The notes beneath the pieces are model-generated. The model was not told the origin of the DNA. It saw only the letters and a program-made list of their open reading frames with translations, and searched no databases. The position numbers and the translations under genes were made by a program. A stretch of 64,000 nt of DNA from Samsonia erythrinae (GTDB taxonomy: Bacteria; Pseudomonadota; Gammaproteobacteria; Enterobacterales; Enterobacteriaceae). The stretch is from positions 62,001 through 126,000 of the forward strand of contig NZ_SMBY01000009.1 of assembly GCF_004342665.1 (NCBI RefSeq), given 5' to 3'. Of this stretch, positions 51,382 to 59,350 are shown piece after piece. The stretch's first letter is position 1. Each line of letters starts with the position of its first letter.

Positions 51382-52791
51382 ATGTCCGCAGAACATGTTT
51401 TGACGATGCTGAATGAACACGAAGTGAAGTTTGTCGATTTACGCTTCACGGATACGAAAGGCAAAGAACAGCACGTCACCATTCCGGCTCATCAAATCAA
51501 TGCCGACTTCTTTGAAGAAGGTAAAATGTTTGATGGTTCCTCGATTGGCGGTTGGAAAGGGATTAACGAATCAGACATGGTTCTGATGCCTGATGCCAGC
51601 ACCGCGATGATTGACCCCTTCTTCGAAGATTCTACGTTGATCATCCGTTGTGACATCCTCGAACCCGGCACCATGCAGGGTTATGACCGTGACCCGCGTT
51701 CTATTTCCAAACGCGCGGAAGATTTCCTGCGTTCTTCAGGTATCGCAGATACCGTGCTGTTCGGGCCTGAGCCGGAATTTTTCCTGTTTGATGACATCCG
51801 TTTCGGTAGCAGCACTTCCGGTTCCCACGTGGCTATCGACGATATCGAAGCCTGCTGGAACTCCGGCAAAAAATATGAAGGCGGCAATAAAGGCCACCGT
51901 CCTGGCCTGAAAGGCGGTTATTTCCCGGTTCCGCCTGTCGATTCATCACAGGACATTCGTTCCGCTATGTGTCTGACGATGGAGCAAATGGGTCTGGTTG
52001 TTGAAGCTCACCACCACGAAGTGGCTACCGCGGGTCAGAACGAAGTCGCGACCCGTTTCAACACCATGACCAAAAAAGCGGATGAAATTCAGATCTACAA
52101 ATATGTCGTGCATAACGTGGCTCACGCTTACGGCAAAACCGCGACGTTCATGCCGAAACCGATGTTCGGCGATAACGGTTCAGGTATGCACTGCCACATG
52201 TCACTGTCTAAAGACGGCGCTAACCTGTTCGCCGGCGACAAATACGGCGGCCTGTCTGAAACCGCACTGTTCTACATCGGCGGTGTGATCAAGCATGCTA
52301 AGGCAATCAACGCCCTGTCGAACCCGACCACCAACTCATACAAGCGTCTGGTCCCAGGCTACGAAGCCCCCGTGATGCTGGCTTACTCAGCCCGTAACCG
52401 CTCTGCGTCCATCCGTATTCCTGTGGTCGCCAGCCCGAAAGCGCGTCGTATCGAAGCTCGCTTCCCGGATCCGGCAGCGAACCCATACCTGTGTTTCGCC
52501 GCGCTGCTGATGGCGGGCCTCGACGGCATCATCAACAAAATCCATCCTGGCGATGCGATGGACAAAAACCTGTACGACCTGCCGCCGGAAGAAGAAGCTG
52601 AGATTCCAAAAGTTGCAGGCTCGCTGGACGAGGCTCTGGCTGCGCTGAACGAAGATCGCGAGTTCCTGACCCGTGGCGGCGTGTTCACCGACGACGCTAT
52701 CGACGCTTACATCGAGCTGCGTAAATCAGAGATAGATCGCATTCGTATGACGCCGCACCCGGTTGAATTCGAACTGTACTACAGCGTTTAA
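51382..52791 (+). CDS. glnA: glutamine synthetase
   Basis: Dodecameric ammonium-assimilating enzyme making glutamine from glutamate, NH4+ and ATP. The 469-residue length equals E. coli. Landmarks: the N-terminal [20 protein letters not shown]; metal/ATP site FLFDDIRFG and [19 protein letters not shown]; the Asn/Arg loop [17 protein letters not shown]; and the adenylylation Tyr in [14 protein letters not shown], so regulation by GlnE is expected. A good ribosome site (GGGAG) precedes ATG 51382. It is first in glnA-glnL-glnG. Confidence 0.99.
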   Translation: MSAEHVLTMLNEHEVKFVDLRFTDTKGKEQHVTIPAHQINADFFEEGKMFDGSSIGGWKGINESDMVLMPDASTAMIDPFFEDSTLIIRCDILEPGTMQGYDRDPRSISKRAEDFLRSSGIADTVLFGPEPEFFLFDDIRFGSSTSGSHVAIDDIEACWNSGKKYEGGNKGHRPGLKGGYFPVPPVDSSQDIRSAMCLTMEQMGLVVEAHHHEVATAGQNEVATRFNTMTKKADEIQIYKYVVHNVAHAYGKTATFMPKPMFGDNGSGMHCHMSLSKDGANLFAGDKYGGLSETALFYIGGVIKHAKAINALSNPTTNSYKRLVPGYEAPVMLAYSARNRSASIRIPVVASPKARRIEARFPDPAANPYLCFAALLMAGLDGIINKIHPGDAMDKNLYDLPPEEEAEIPKVAGSLDEALAALNEDREFLTRGGVFTDDAIDAYIELRKSEIDRIRMTPHPVEFELYYSV

Positions 52792-53036
52792 TGCGCGGCG
52801 GCATCTTTGCCTCGCCATGGTCGGGGGAATGACGACCCGACCATAAACGATACTCAACAGAATCTAAATGTTTTTTGTGACGAGCGGCGATGCCCGCCAC
52901 TCGCTAGGAGTGTCACGGTGCGACGTCAAAAATGTTGATTCGTCCTACGGGTTAGCGCTCTGCGTTATTAAAAATTTCCTGAAAATTTTTTGTTGCCGTA
53001 GAAACTTTTCAGCCCATCTTCGGATGGGCTTTTTTC
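52792..53036 (+). ncRNA. glnA 3' UTR, candidate GlnZ-type small RNA
   Basis: 245-base region from the glnA stop to an intrinsic terminator. It has a 9-base stem ATGGTCGGG/CCCGACCAT (52817-52825 with 52836-52844) and ends in a strong hairpin with a poly-T tail, the layout of an Hfq-bound 3'-UTR sRNA. E. coli and Salmonella release GlnZ from the glnA 3' UTR; whether the seed is conserved here cannot be judged without alignment. The start of a processed RNA is not defined. Confidence 0.45.
53011..53036 (+). terminator. glnA terminator
   Basis: AGCCCATC-TTCG-GATGGGCT hairpin (53011-53018 with 53023-53030), stable UUCG loop, then six T residues. It attenuates read-through from glnA into glnLG. 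Confidence 0.95.
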
Positions 53037-53084
53037 ACCACCGGCATGACCGTTGCGACGTAACATCCGTCATCGACACAACGA

Positions 53085-53101
53085 TGCACCAATAGGGTGC
53101 G
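53085..53101 (+). promoter_or_regulatory. NtrC site before glnL
   Basis: TGCACC-AATAG-GGTGCG, one mismatch in the NtrC palindrome. It is 12 bases upstream of the glnL start, where NtrC represses the glnL promoter in E. coli. Confidence 0.85.
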
Positions 53102-53113
53102 GGAGTCTGCGTT

Positions 53114-54163
53114 ATGGCAACAGGCACGCTGCCCGATGCTGGGCAGATCCTAAATTCGCTGATAAACAGCATTGTATTGCTGGATGACGATCTGGCGATT
53201 CACTATTCCAACCCGGCAGCGCAGCAACTACTGGCGCAAAGTTCGCGTAAATTATCCGGTACGCCACTACCGGAACTGCTGGGGTATTTTTCCCTGAATA
53301 TCGATTTACTGCGTGAAAGTCTGGATTCAGGGCAAGGCTTTACGGATAACGAAGTCACCATCGTCGTCGATGGCAAAGCGCACATCATGTCGCTCACCGC
53401 CCAGCGGGTTCAGCACAATTTTATCCTGTTGGAAATGGCGCCAATGGATAACCAGCGTCGTCTCAGTCAGGAGCAGCTTCAACATGCGCAACAGCAAGCC
53501 GCCCGCGATTTGGTCAGAGGGTTGGCGCATGAGATCAAAAATCCACTCGGCGGTTTACGCGGTGCCGCGCAGCTACTTTCCAAGGCCCTGCCCGACCCGG
53601 CGCTGACGGAATATACCAAAGTCATCATTGAACAGGCGGACCGCCTGCGCAATCTGGTTGATCGGCTGCTTGGGCCTCAGCAACCCGGCCTGCACGTTAC
53701 GCAAAGCATCCATCAGGTTGCTGAACGCGTCTGCCAGCTCGTCTCGCTGGAAAAGCCGGATAGCGTGACGTTGGTGAAAGATTATGACCCAAGTTTGCCA
53801 GAACTGACGCACGACCCTGACCAAATTGAACAGGTGCTGCTGAATATCACCCGCAATGCGCTACAGGCGCTGGGCGAGGATGGCGGTACGATTACGATCC
53901 GTACCCGCACGGCCTTTCAGATCACGTTACACGGCGTGCGTTATCGCCTTGCCGCACGTATTGACGTGGAAGATGACGGCCCCGGCATCCCCGCGCAACT
54001 ACAGGATACCCTGTTTTACCCGATGGTGAGCGGGCGCGAAGGGGGAAGTGGTTTAGGGCTTTCCATCGCCCGCAGCCTTATCGATCAGCATTCCGGTAAA
54101 ATTGAATTTAACAGTTGGCCAGGACACACCGAATTCTCGGTTTTCCTGCCCATTCGCCAGTGA
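53114..54163 (+). CDS. glnL: nitrogen regulation sensor histidine kinase/phosphatase NtrB
   Basis: Cytoplasmic bifunctional kinase/phosphatase for NtrC, controlled by PII. The 349-residue length equals E. coli. The N-terminal PAS domain covers about 8-110, the phospho-accepting His139 is in [18 protein letters not shown], and the ATPase domain has N box [15 protein letters not shown] and G boxes VEDDGPGIP and [12 protein letters not shown]. It is preceded by an NtrC site and the glnA terminator, and followed closely by glnG. Confidence 0.98.
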   Translation: MATGTLPDAGQILNSLINSIVLLDDDLAIHYSNPAAQQLLAQSSRKLSGTPLPELLGYFSLNIDLLRESLDSGQGFTDNEVTIVVDGKAHIMSLTAQRVQHNFILLEMAPMDNQRRLSQEQLQHAQQQAARDLVRGLAHEIKNPLGGLRGAAQLLSKALPDPALTEYTKVIIEQADRLRNLVDRLLGPQQPGLHVTQSIHQVAERVCQLVSLEKPDSVTLVKDYDPSLPELTHDPDQIEQVLLNITRNALQALGEDGGTITIRTRTAFQITLHGVRYRLAARIDVEDDGPGIPAQLQDTLFYPMVSGREGGSGLGLSIARSLIDQHSGKIEFNSWPGHTEFSVFLPIRQ

Positions 54164-54171
54164 GGTTCACA

Positions 54172-55584
54172 ATGCAACGAGGGATAGTCTGGATCGTTGA
54201 TGACGATAGCGCCATCCGTTGGGTACTTGAGCGGGCACTGACTGGCGCGGGTTTAACCTGTGTCATGTTTGATAGTGGTAATCAGGCGCTGCAAGCACTG
54301 GCAACACAAACGCCGGATGTTCTGCTGTCCGACATCCGTATGCCCGGGATGGATGGATTGGCGCTATTGCAACAAATCAAACAGCGCCACCCGATGCTCC
54401 CGGTCATCATTATGACGGCGCATTCCGATTTGGATGCCGCGGTAAGTGCCTATCAACAAGGCGCATTCGACTATTTGCCGAAGCCGTTCGATATCGATGA
54501 GGCCGTCGCGCTGGTCGAGCGCGCGATTAGTCATTATCTGGAGCAGCAACAGCCGGTACGCAACACGACGATCAATGGCCCGACAACGGACATTATCGGG
54601 GAAGCGCCCGCCATGCAGGATGTATTCCGCATTATCGGTCGCCTGTCTCGTTCATCCATCAGCGTACTGATTAACGGTGAGTCCGGTACGGGCAAAGAAC
54701 TCGTAGCGCATGCTCTGCATCGCCATAGTCCACGCGCCAAGGCCCCGTTCATCGCCTTGAATATGGCGGCGATCCCCAAAGATCTGATCGAATCGGAATT
54801 ATTCGGCCACGAGAAAGGGGCCTTCACCGGGGCGAACCAGATCCGTCAAGGGCGCTTTGAGCAGGCCGACGGCGGCACGCTGTTCCTGGATGAAATTGGC
54901 GATATGCCGCTGGACGTACAGACGCGTTTGTTGCGCGTATTGGCTGACGGCCAGTTTTACCGGGTCGGCGGCTATGCGGCGGTGAAAGTGGATGTACGCA
55001 TTATCGCGGCGACGCACCAAAACCTTGAACAACGCGTGCAGGAAGGTAAATTCCGCGAAGATCTGTTCCACCGCCTGAATGTCATTCGTGTTCATCTGCC
55101 GCCGCTGCGCGAACGTCGGGAAGATATCCCCCGTCTGGCGCGCTACTTCTTACAGGCCACGGCAAAAGAGTTAGGGGTCGAACCGAAGAACCTGCATCCG
55201 GAAACGGAGACAGCATTAACCCGTTTGCCATGGCCGGGTAACGTCCGTCAGTTAGAGAATACCTGCCGTTGGTTAACGGTGATGGCCGCCGGTCAGGAGG
55301 TGCTGATTCAGGATTTGCCGCCTGAACTCTTTGAGACTACCGCGCCAGATTCGACCGCGCACGCTCTGCCCGACAGTTGGTCTACGCTGTTGGCGCAGTG
55401 GGCCGATCGCGCGCTGCGTGCCGGTCATCAAAATCTGCTGGCGGAAGCGCAGCCGGAAATGGAAAGAACGTTGCTGACAACGGCGCTGCGGCACACGCAG
55501 GGACATAAACAGGAAGCGGCAAGATTACTGGGATGGGGCCGGAATACCCTGACGCGTAAGCTAAAAGAATTAGGAATGGAGTAG
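54172..55584 (+). CDS. glnG: nitrogen regulation response regulator NtrC
   Basis: Sigma-54-dependent activator of nitrogen-limitation genes. The start is ATG 54172 ([20 protein letters not shown]), 8 bases after the glnL stop, giving 470 residues (E. coli 469). The receiver domain has phospho-acceptor Asp54 (LLSDIRMPG). The AAA+ domain has Walker A GESGTGKE at 169-176 and the sigma-54 contact loop GAFTGA at 216-221. The C-terminal Fis-type helix-turn-helix is [19 protein letters not shown]. Confidence 0.98.
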   Translation: MQRGIVWIVDDDSAIRWVLERALTGAGLTCVMFDSGNQALQALATQTPDVLLSDIRMPGMDGLALLQQIKQRHPMLPVIIMTAHSDLDAAVSAYQQGAFDYLPKPFDIDEAVALVERAISHYLEQQQPVRNTTINGPTTDIIGEAPAMQDVFRIIGRLSRSSISVLINGESGTGKELVAHALHRHSPRAKAPFIALNMAAIPKDLIESELFGHEKGAFTGANQIRQGRFEQADGGTLFLDEIGDMPLDVQTRLLRVLADGQFYRVGGYAAVKVDVRIIAATHQNLEQRVQEGKFREDLFHRLNVIRVHLPPLRERREDIPRLARYFLQATAKELGVEPKNLHPETETALTRLPWPGNVRQLENTCRWLTVMAAGQEVLIQDLPPELFETTAPDSTAHALPDSWSTLLAQWADRALRAGHQNLLAEAQPEMERTLLTTALRHTQGHKQEAARLLGWGRNTLTRKLKELGME

Positions 55585-55729
55585 CGAAGGTCGCTGGTTT
55601 ATTTCTTGAGGGTCAGCAACCTAACGGGGGATAAGAAAATACAATCTGGCGCACAAAATTGTCATCAATTTATCCTTTACTTGCCCCAAGTCAGCAGTAT
55701 GATCGTGTCGCTAATTCAGGAGGAGCGCT

Positions 55730-55852
55730 ATGCTGGATTCATTCATTTCTGCGGTTACACACGGCGCTGAAATTGGCTCTGCGGCAAGTCATTCTCCGCA
55801 GGCCGCCATCGCCGCTGTGTTGTGCGCCGCTCTGATTAACTTTTTCAGTTAA
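55730..55852 (+). CDS. yshB: small protein YshB
   Basis: 40-codon gene too short for most ORF calls. The product begins MLDSFISAVTHG and ends AALINFFS, with the conserved core SPQAAIAAVLCAAL. It matches E. coli YshB (36 residues) in position (between glnG and hemN) and sequence pattern. A strong AGGAGGAGC ribosome site lies just before the ATG. The C-terminal half is hydrophobic, suggesting membrane association. In Salmonella YshB has been linked to intracellular replication; its role here is unknown. Confidence 0.88.
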   Translation: MLDSFISAVTHGAEIGSAASHSPQAAIAAVLCAALINFFS

Positions 55853-55894
55853 TCACGACTTGCGTTAATCACGCCCTAGTCGATCAAACGTTCG

Positions 55895-55932
55895 AAAACA
55901 GCCAGTCTGTTAGCATAGACTGGCTGTTTTTA
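55895..55932. terminator. bidirectional terminator between yshB and hemN
   Basis: 14-base perfect stem AAAACAGCCAGTCT (55895-55908) with AGACTGGCTGTTTT (55917-55930). T runs on both strands serve the convergent yshB and hemN transcripts. Confidence 0.93.
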
Positions 55933-55944
55933 TCGTTAACCGCG

Positions 55945-57318
55945 TTAGATCACTCGGGAATATTGCTGAGTTTTTACCTTGTTACGTAAATAGATATCGA
56001 AACACATACAAATATTTCGGATCAGTAAACGCCCCTTCGGCGTTACCACCAGCCCGTCATCCTGCCTATCGACCAGTCCATCGGCCACCAACGGCGCCAG
56101 TAGAGCCAAATCCTGCTCGAAATAGGTCTTAAAATCGATATTATATTCTGCTTCGATTGGCGCATAACTGAGCTGAAAATTACAGATCAGCGTCTTAATC
56201 ACATCGCGGCGAAGACAATCATCGCGCGTCAGCTGTAATCCCCGCCACAGGGCATTGCCCTTGTCCTTCACCTGCGCATAATACTGCTTCAGTTCTTTCT
56301 GATTCTGGGCATAACTATCACCGATCATACTGATTGCCGAAACGCCCATCCCAAGCAAATCGCAGTCACCCTGTGTGGTATAGCCCTGGAAATTGCGGTG
56401 CAACTTCCCTTCCCGCTGCGCTATCGCCAGCTCATCATCCGGGCGGGCAAAGTGATCCATACCAATAAACTGATAGCCAGATTGCATCAGCGAACCAATC
56501 GTCTGTTGCAGGATATCCAGCTTTTGTTCTGCGTTTGGCAAATCCGCTTCTTTAATTTTACGCTGTGCCGCAAACAGGTTGGGCAAATGTGCATAGTTGA
56601 AGACGCTAAGCCGATGTGGACTCAATTCAGCAACGCGCTGTAGCGTAAAGGCAAAACTTTCCGGCGTTTGTTTGGGCAGGCCGTAAATCAAATCAATATT
56701 CGTTGAAGTAAAACCAAGCGCTTTCGCCCGCTCGATGAGGGCGAAAATAAAGGCCTCATCCTGCTCTCGGTTGACCAGCTTCTGAACGTCTTTATTAAAA
56801 TCCTGTACCCCCATGCTGAGGCGATTAAAACCTTCAGCGCGCAAATGGTCGAGAACGTCCAGTTCTATCTCCCGCGGATCGACTTCAAGCGATAGCTCCG
56901 CCTGCTCGGAAAAAGAGAACAGCTCACGCAGCAGCGACATCAGACGGCTGATTTGTGCTTTATTCAGGTAGGTTGGCGTACCTCCGCCCCAATGCATCTG
57001 CGTCACCGTTCTTCCGACGAATAGCGGCGCACGCTGGCGAATTTCTTGCTCCAGCACATCAAGGTATTCATCTGCTTTATGCTGCTGACGCGTGACCAGC
57101 TTATTACAGCCGCAGAAATAGCACAGCCGATGGCAAAAAGGGATGTGGATATACAACGACAGCGGTCGCTGCGGATAACGGGCGATGGCCTGCTGAAACG
57201 CAGGCTCATCGTAAGCTTCACTGAATTCTAACGCTGTGGGATAAGATGTATAACGCGGCCCGGAATAGTTATATTTTTGAATCAGGGCCAGATCCCAGTC
57301 AACGGACGGTATCGACAT
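55945..57318 (-). CDS. hemN: oxygen-independent coproporphyrinogen III oxidase
   Basis: Radical-SAM enzyme that decarboxylates coproporphyrinogen III to protoporphyrinogen IX during anaerobic haem synthesis. The 457-residue length equals E. coli. The 4Fe-4S ligands Cys62, Cys66 and Cys69 are in PFCHRLCYFCGCNK; the SAM-binding HWGGGTPTYLN and EVDPREIELDVLDHLRAEG-type segments and the C-terminal HemN domain are intact. No FNR site was seen upstream. Confidence 0.98.
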   Translation of the reverse strand: MSIPSVDWDLALIQKYNYSGPRYTSYPTALEFSEAYDEPAFQQAIARYPQRPLSLYIHIPFCHRLCYFCGCNKLVTRQQHKADEYLDVLEQEIRQRAPLFVGRTVTQMHWGGGTPTYLNKAQISRLMSLLRELFSFSEQAELSLEVDPREIELDVLDHLRAEGFNRLSMGVQDFNKDVQKLVNREQDEAFIFALIERAKALGFTSTNIDLIYGLPKQTPESFAFTLQRVAELSPHRLSVFNYAHLPNLFAAQRKIKEADLPNAEQKLDILQQTIGSLMQSGYQFIGMDHFARPDDELAIAQREGKLHRNFQGYTTQGDCDLLGMGVSAISMIGDSYAQNQKELKQYYAQVKDKGNALWRGLQLTRDDCLRRDVIKTLICNFQLSYAPIEAEYNIDFKTYFEQDLALLAPLVADGLVDRQDDGLVVTPKGRLLIRNICMCFDIYLRNKVKTQQYSRVI

Positions 57319-57389
57319 ATTTGCTCACTCCTTATTATTTTGCTCGGCGGGTTATCCTCTCCCTCCTTCGGATCTCCCAACGATGGCGT

Positions 57390-57560
57390 TCAAAAACGCT
57401 CCCGGCGTTTTTGTCTGGGGGGATGACGTCGAATCTGATCCACGCGCCGGTTAAACAAGGCGCGCTGCAATCGGCGTTTACGTTTCGATAGCAGCCACAG
57501 TTTACCGAACAGGATGAGCAGATAAAATACAACCAGTATTGTCAGGACAGAAACAACCAT
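57390..57560 (-). CDS. putative 56-residue basic membrane protein after yihI
   Basis: ATG 57560 to TGA 57390. The product starts MVVSVLTILVVFYLLILFGK, continues with WLL, then a very basic tail (SKRKRRLQRALF...RRHPPRQKRRERF). This predicts one N-terminal membrane helix and a cytoplasmic Arg/Lys-rich C-terminus. It begins 8 bases after the yihI stop on the same strand, and its last codons overlap an intrinsic terminator. The ribosome site is weak, so translation may depend on coupling to yihI. I do not recognise the family. It could be a non-coding 3' UTR; the membrane-plus-basic pattern argues for a real protein. Confidence 0.5.
   Translation of the reverse strand: MVVSVLTILVVFYLLILFGKLWLLSKRKRRLQRALFNRRVDQIRRHPPRQKRRERF
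57391..57413 (-). terminator. terminator of the yihI transcript
   Basis: Perfect 9-base stem CAAAAACGC (57391-57399) with GCGTTTTTG (57405-57413), five-base loop. On the minus strand the 3' arm supplies the T run. It overlaps the end of the 56-codon ORF, including bases of its stop. Confidence 0.75.
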
Positions 57561-57568
57561 TTCATTGA

Positions 57569-58099
57569 TTAGAATGCGTCTTTTGGGTTATTACGTTTTA
57601 AAAGTTGCAACATGTCTTCCTGTTCGTCTTCTTCGTCATCATCACCCAGCTCAATCCCAAGCTCTTCCATCAGGATGTCGATGCGATCCAGCGTTTCATC
57701 AACCCATGACTGATCTTTGGCACTCAGCGTTTCGCCGTTATCCAGACGGTCCAACAGCGCATCCAGACGCGCGTCGTTTTCCAGCATCTCCAACTCTTCT
57801 GCCGGCGACAGCGCTGGTTTAGCCGTTGGCGCGTGTTCCGCCTTCGGTTTAACGATGGTGCTATTCGATACGCCAAGCGACACAGGCTTCTTACTGCCAA
57901 TGCGCGGATCGGCAGCCTGACGTTGCCCAGCTTGCCGATCTGCAGAGGTCTTTTCCTGAGCTCGGCTGCCCGCGGCACGGCCACGATGTTTTTTATCCCG
58001 TTTCCGTTCACGTGCTTCCCGATCCAGCTCTTCACGGGTTTTTCTTTTCACTTTGGGCTTTCCTGCCTTATCGGCAACCCCTTTGACAGGTCGGTTCAT
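57569..58099 (-). CDS. yihI: Der GTPase-activating protein YihI
   Basis: 176-residue regulator of the ribosome-assembly GTPase Der (E. coli 169). It has a highly basic, low-complexity N-terminal half ([20 protein letters not shown]), the conserved [14 protein letters not shown] segment, then an acidic helical C-terminal half ([38 protein letters not shown]). The start at 58099 gives [20 protein letters not shown]. It is upstream of the 56-codon ORF and divergent from engB. Confidence 0.93.
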   Translation of the reverse strand: MNRPVKGVADKAGKPKVKRKTREELDREARERKRDKKHRGRAAGSRAQEKTSADRQAGQRQAADPRIGSKKPVSLGVSNSTIVKPKAEHAPTAKPALSPAEELEMLENDARLDALLDRLDNGETLSAKDQSWVDETLDRIDILMEELGIELGDDDEEDEQEDMLQLLKRNNPKDAF

Positions 58100-58260
58100 A
58101 ATGTTGTTCTCAGGTACACAGCTATAAAGGAATTGCGGCGGAATCTAGCAGAAAGCCCGATAATAAAAAAGTGTCCGCAGCAGACGTCCGCACTTTTCTT
58201 TTCACATCAGTTTACCGCACGTTGGGGCAGATAAAGCCGCCTTTAATTGTCAGTTACAGG

Positions 58261-58266
58261 TATAAT
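58261..58266 (+). promoter_or_regulatory. engB promoter -10 box
   Basis: Perfect TATAAT in the gap between yihI and engB, giving a leader of about 30 bases to the GTG at 58304. Its position inside the longer open frame excludes the upstream start at 58247. Confidence 0.6.
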
Positions 58267-58303
58267 CCCCAACCAGACAGAGATCCAGACAGAGATAACG
58301 ATT

Positions 58304-58939
58304 GTGACCCAGCAACATAACTACCACATGACACGCTTTATCATCAGCGCCCCGGATATTCGCCACCTGGCAACAGATAGCGGTATCGAAGTGGCCTTTG
58401 CTGGGCGCTCCAACGCCGGAAAATCCAGCGCGTTGAATACGCTAACCAACCAGAAAAATTTGGCTCGCACCAGTAAAACGCCGGGACGTACCCAGTTAAT
58501 CAACCTGTTTGAAGTCACCGACGGCGTGCGTCTGGTTGACCTTCCCGGTTATGGCTATGCCGAAGTACCGGAACAGATGAAGCTCAAATGGCAACGTGCA
58601 TTGGGTGAATACCTGCAAAAGCGTAACAGCCTGAAGGGGCTGGTCGTGCTGATGGATATTCGCCATCCGTTAAAAGATCTCGATCAGCAAATGATTCAAT
58701 GGGCGGTCGATGTCGAGCTTCCTGTTTTAGTGCTGCTGACCAAAGCCGATAAACTGGCTTCCGGCGCACGTAAAGCCCAGTTGAACATGGTGCGCGAAGC
58801 CGTGTTGCCATTCATGGGCGATATTCAGGTCGAGGCGTTTTCATCGCTGAAAAAGCTCGGGGTCGATAAGCTGCGGCAGAAACTGGATAACTGGTTCAGC
58901 ACGTTGCAACAGGCGGAAGATGAACAGGAAACGGAATAA
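58304..58939 (+). CDS. engB: ribosome biogenesis GTP-binding protein EngB (YihA/YsxC)
   Basis: Essential GTPase for late 50S assembly and cell-cycle progression. GTG 58304 is chosen (product [20 protein letters not shown], 211 residues, E. coli 210) because the -10 box lies upstream of it inside the longer frame. G1 GRSNAGKSS starts at residue 34, then G2 region [13 protein letters not shown]3 [11 protein letters not shown] and G4 LLTKADKL. It shares the interval with Spot 42 as in E. coli. Confidence 0.95.
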   Translation: MTQQHNYHMTRFIISAPDIRHLATDSGIEVAFAGRSNAGKSSALNTLTNQKNLARTSKTPGRTQLINLFEVTDGVRLVDLPGYGYAEVPEQMKLKWQRALGEYLQKRNSLKGLVVLMDIRHPLKDLDQQMIQWAVDVELPVLVLLTKADKLASGARKAQLNMVREAVLPFMGDIQVEAFSSLKKLGVDKLRQKLDNWFSTLQQAEDEQETE

Positions 58940-59100
58940 CGTTTTCACGTGGTGCTGAGTGTCATCACTCACATCACGCTGCTGTTTTCCACGATAACCC
59001 GCCGTGACAGATTTTCTTTTCATACAGAACGGCGCCGGCACATTGCCGTCTGTCGCTCCATTGCCGCCGTTTTTCAGGTAAAAAACCTGGATAAAGCCCA

Positions 59101-59207
59101 TAAAAAACGCCCCGCTCAAAACTGAGCGGGGCGGCTAATATTCAGCCAAATCCGATTACGTGAAGTAAAAGGTCTGAAAGATAGAACATCTTACCTCTGT
59201 ACCCTAC
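59101..59207 (-). ncRNA. spf: Spot 42 regulatory RNA
   Basis: 107-base Hfq-binding sRNA that represses catabolic and transport genes (galK and others) in rich carbon conditions. The 5' part from GTAGGGTACAGAGGTAAGATG through TTTCAGACC and TTACTTCACGTAATCGG to TTTGGCTGAATATTAGCCGCC is nearly identical to E. coli, so all unstructured target-binding regions are kept. The terminator stem is CGCCCCGCTCA/TGAGCGGGGCG (59108-59133) with a T6 tail, its loop differing from E. coli. The location between engB and polA is conserved. CRP represses spf in E. coli, but no clear CRP site was identified here. Confidence 0.97.
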
Positions 59208-59350
59208 CCGTTAACTTTACCCTATTTTTTCACCGGAACAAAGGATTTTTTGTTGTTTACTTTCATAAAAAATGGTTATTGATTACACAAAGTCAAACCA
59301 GGTCACACAATACTGTTATTTAATTACAGAAAAGGGACAAGCAACCGCTA

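Noticed and set aside
59208-59340. CRP site upstream of Spot 42
   Set aside because: TGTGA-like halves are present but no partner half at correct spacing; regulation by CRP is known for E. coli but not shown by this sequence.
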